Below, one piece after another: positions 61,070 to 64,000 of a DNA stretch of 64,000 nucleotides. Origin of the DNA: Elysia crispata (Eukaryota; Mollusca; Gastropoda; Plakobranchidae). The translations under genes were made by a program, and so were the position numbers. Numbering within the stretch: position 1 is the stretch's first letter; each line of letters opens with the position of its first letter. A model generated the notes under the pieces. That model worked only from the letters and a program-made list of their open reading frames with translations, was not told the DNA's origin and did no database searches. The stretch is taken from assembly GCA_033675545.1 (NCBI GenBank), contig JAWDGP010006457.1, forward strand, positions 329,345-393,344, given 5' to 3'.

Positions 61070-64000
61070 AGTAAAATTGGAAATATGCTAATTATAGAGA
61101 CTTCCAAATAAGAATTAACCGGCCGCCATACTGGAATTATGCTAATTATAGAGATTGCCAAAATAGAATAAACTGGCGGCCATATTGAAATTATGCTAAT
61201 TATGGAGATTACTTCATTGGAAATTAATCGGCGGCCATATTGGAAATATGCTAATTATAGAGATTGCCAAAAAGAAATTAACCGGCGGCCATATTGGATT
61301 TATCCTAATTGTAGAGATGGCCAAAATACAACCAACTGGCGGCCACATTAAAATTATGCTTGTTATAGAGATTACCAAGATAAAATTAACCGGCGGCCAT
61401 ATTAAATTTATGCTAATTATAGAGATGGCCAAAATAGAAATTAACCGGCGGCCATATTGAATTTATGCTAATTATAGAGATGGCAAAAAAAGAATCAACT
61501 GGCGGTTACATTAAAATTATGCTTGTAATGAGATTACCAAGATAGAATTAACCGGCGGCCATATTGAATTTATGCTAATTATAGAGATGGCCAAAATAGA
61601 AATTAACCGGCGGCCATATTGAATTTATGCTAATTATAGAGATGGCCAAAATAGAATGAACTGACGGCCACATTAAAATTATGCTTGTTATAGAGATTAC
61701 CAAGATAAAATTAACCGGCGGCCATATTGAATTTATGCTAATTATAGAGATGGCAAAAATAGAAATTAACCGGCGGCCATATTGAATTTATGCTAATTAT
61801 AGAGATGGCAAAAAAAGAATCAACTGGCGGTTACATTAAAATTATGCTTGTAATGAGATTACCAAGATAGAATTAACCGGCGTCAATATTGGATGTATGC
61901 TAATTGTAGAGATGGGCAAAATAGAATCAACTGGCGGCCACATTAAAATTATGCTTGTTATAGAGATTACCAACATAAAATTAACCGGCGGCCATATTGA
62001 ATTTATGCTAATTATAGAGATGGCCAAAATAGAAATTAACCGGCGGCCATATTGAATTTATGCTAATTATAGAGATGGCAAAAAAAGAATCAACTGGCGG
62101 TTACATTAAAATTATGCTTGTAATGAGATTACCAAGATAGAATTAACCGGCGGCCATATTGAATTTATGCTAATTATAGAGATGGCAAAAAAAGAATCAA
62201 CTGGCGGCCACATTAAAATTATGCTTGTTATAGAGATTACCAACATCAAATTAACCGGCGGCCACATTAAAATTATGCTTGTTATAGAGATTACCAAGAT
62301 AAAATTAACCGCCGGCCATATTAAATTTATGCTAATTATAGAGATTCCCAAGATAAAATTAACCGGCGGCCATATTGAATTTATGCTAATTATAGAGATG
62401 GCAAAAAAAGAATCAACTGGCGGTTACATTAAAATTATGCTTGTAATGAGATTACCAAGATAAAATTAACCGGCGGCCATATTGAATTTATGCTAATTAT
62501 AGAGATGGCCAAAATAGAAATTAACCGGCGGCCATATTGAATTTATGCTAATTAAAGAGATGGCCAAAAAAGAAATTAACCGGCGGCCATATTGAATTTA
62601 TGCTAATTATAGAGATGGCCAAAATAGAATCAACTGGCGGCCACATTAAAATTATGCTTGTTATAGAGATTACCAAGATAAAATTAACCGGCGGCCATAT
62701 TGAATTTATGCTAATTATAGAGATGGCCAAAATAGAATCAACTGGCGGCCACATTAAAATTATGCTTGTTATAGAGATTACCAAGATAAAATTAACCGGC
62801 GGCCATATTGAATTTATGCTAATTGTAGAGATGGGCAAAATAGAATCAACTGGCGGCCACATTAAAATTATGCTAATTATAGAGATGGCTAAAATAGAAA
62901 TTAACCGGCGTCAATATAGTATTTATGCTAATTGTAGAGATGGGCAAAATAGAAATTAACCGGCGGCTATATTGAATTTATGCTAATTATAGAGATGGCC
63001 AAAATAGAATCAACTGGCGGCCACATTAAAATTATGCTTGTTATAGAGATTACCAAGATAAAATTAACCGGCGGCCATATTGAATTTATGCTAATTATAG
63101 AGATGGCCAAAATAGAATCAACTGGCGGCCACATTAAAATTATGCTTGTTATAGAGATTACCAAGATAAAATTAACCGGCGGCCATATTGAATTTATGCT
63201 AATTATAGAGATGGCCAAAATAGAAATTAACCGGCGGCCATATTGAATTTATGCTAATTATAGAGATGGCAAAATAGAATTAACCGGCGGCCACATTGAA
63301 ATTATGGTAATTATAGAGATGGCCAAAATAGAAATTAACCGGCGGCCATATTGAATTTATGCTAATTATAGAGATGGCCAAAATAGAAATTAACCGGCGG
63401 CCATATTGAATTTATGCTTATTATAGAGATGGCCAAAATAGAAATTAACAGGCGGCCACATAAAAATTATGCTTGTTATAGAGATTACCAAGATAAAATT
63501 AACCGGTGGCCATATTGAATTTATGCTAATTATAGAGATGGCCAAAATAGAAATTAACCGGCGGCCATATTGAATTTATGCTAATTATAGAGATGGCTAA
63601 AATAGAATCAACTGGCGGCCACATTAAAATTATGCTTGTTATAGAGATTACCAAGATAAAATTAACCGGCGTCAATATTGCATTTATGCTAATTATAGAG
63701 ATGGGCAAAATAGAATCAACTGGCGGCCACATTAAAATTATGCTTATTATAGAGATTACCAAGATAAAATTAACCGGCGGCCATATTGAATTTATGCTAA
63801 TTATAGAGATGGCCAAAATAGAAATTAACCGGCGGCCATATTGAATTTATGCTAATTATAGAGATGGCCAAAAAAGAATCAACTGGCGGTTACATTAAAA
63901 TATGCTAATAATAGAGATTATCAAGAGAAAATTAACCGGCGGCCATATTGAATTTATGCTAATTATAGAGATGATGGCACAAAATAGAATCAACTGGCGG
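61070..64000. repeat. Satellite array, about 55-bp units with 108-bp dimers
   Basis: About 2.9 kb, running off the right edge, of roughly 50 units. Type A carries CCGGCGGCCATATTGAATTT and ATAGAGATGGCCAAAATAG; type B carries ACTGGCGGCCACATTAAAAT and ATAGAGATTACCAAGATAAA. In several stretches (for example 62600-62870, 62980-63220, 63578-63800) A and B alternate as exact 108-bp dimers. Left-edge units are the most diverged. The period is a multiple of three, so frames stay open on both strands; this is not evidence of coding. Confidence 0.95.

Noticed and set aside
61214-63844. Repetitive open frames of 60-119 codons on both strands
   Set aside because: They are by-products of a satellite whose period is a multiple of three; frames break wherever a 55-bp unit occurs. 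Considered as a repeat protein, but there is no promoter, intron or conserved start.
61070-64000. CRISPR-like regular repeats
   Set aside because: The units are contiguous with no unique spacers and the genome is an intron-bearing animal, so this is a satellite.

Overview
This is a eukaryotic, animal window: AT-rich, intron-dense, and crowded with microsatellites (mainly GA/CT and TA). The gene set (RIC1, a GH18 chitinase, a Tctex-type dynein light chain), a LINE family whose endonuclease/reverse-transcriptase tail I associate with gastropod genomes, and the abundance of GA repeats suggest a mollusc, probably a gastropod. That placement is inference; no species can be named from the sequence alone.

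Left part (1-39205, minus strand): most of one gene, RIC1, a subunit of the RIC1-RGP1 Rab6 exchange factor. I could place 25 coding exons whose splice phases agree throughout, giving about 1132 codons with no frame break. The C-terminal exons lie beyond position 1. The 10.3-kb intron 20 contains a complete five-exon GH18 chitinase module on the opposite strand (7413-10117). RIC1 introns also hold a solo LTR with a 5-bp target duplication, a LINE 3' fragment, two small inverted-repeat elements, a 280-bp TAG array and several long GA arrays.

Middle (39206-43820, plus strand): an 837-bp divergent intergenic region, then DYNLT5 (formerly TCTEX1D1), three coding exons, 178 residues. Its second intron carries a frame-broken copy of an uncharacterised repeat-associated protein family on the minus strand. 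A second, shorter remnant of the same family lies at 50.36-50.56 kb.

Right part (44-61 kb): mostly gene-poor repetitive DNA, with a TA-flanked MITE, small local duplications and microsatellites. A decayed THAP-domain gene lies at 52795-60367; its last exon fits in phase after a 6.8-kb intron, and a duplication beside it has made a decoy copy of the terminal splice acceptor. A LINE remnant lies inside that intron. From about 61070 to the window end is a satellite of about 55-bp units organised partly as 108-bp dimers, open for long stretches on both strands.

The genes do not form an operon or pathway. RIC1 and DYNLT5 are head to head and may share a promoter region; the chitinase is a nested antisense gene; the rest is remnants.
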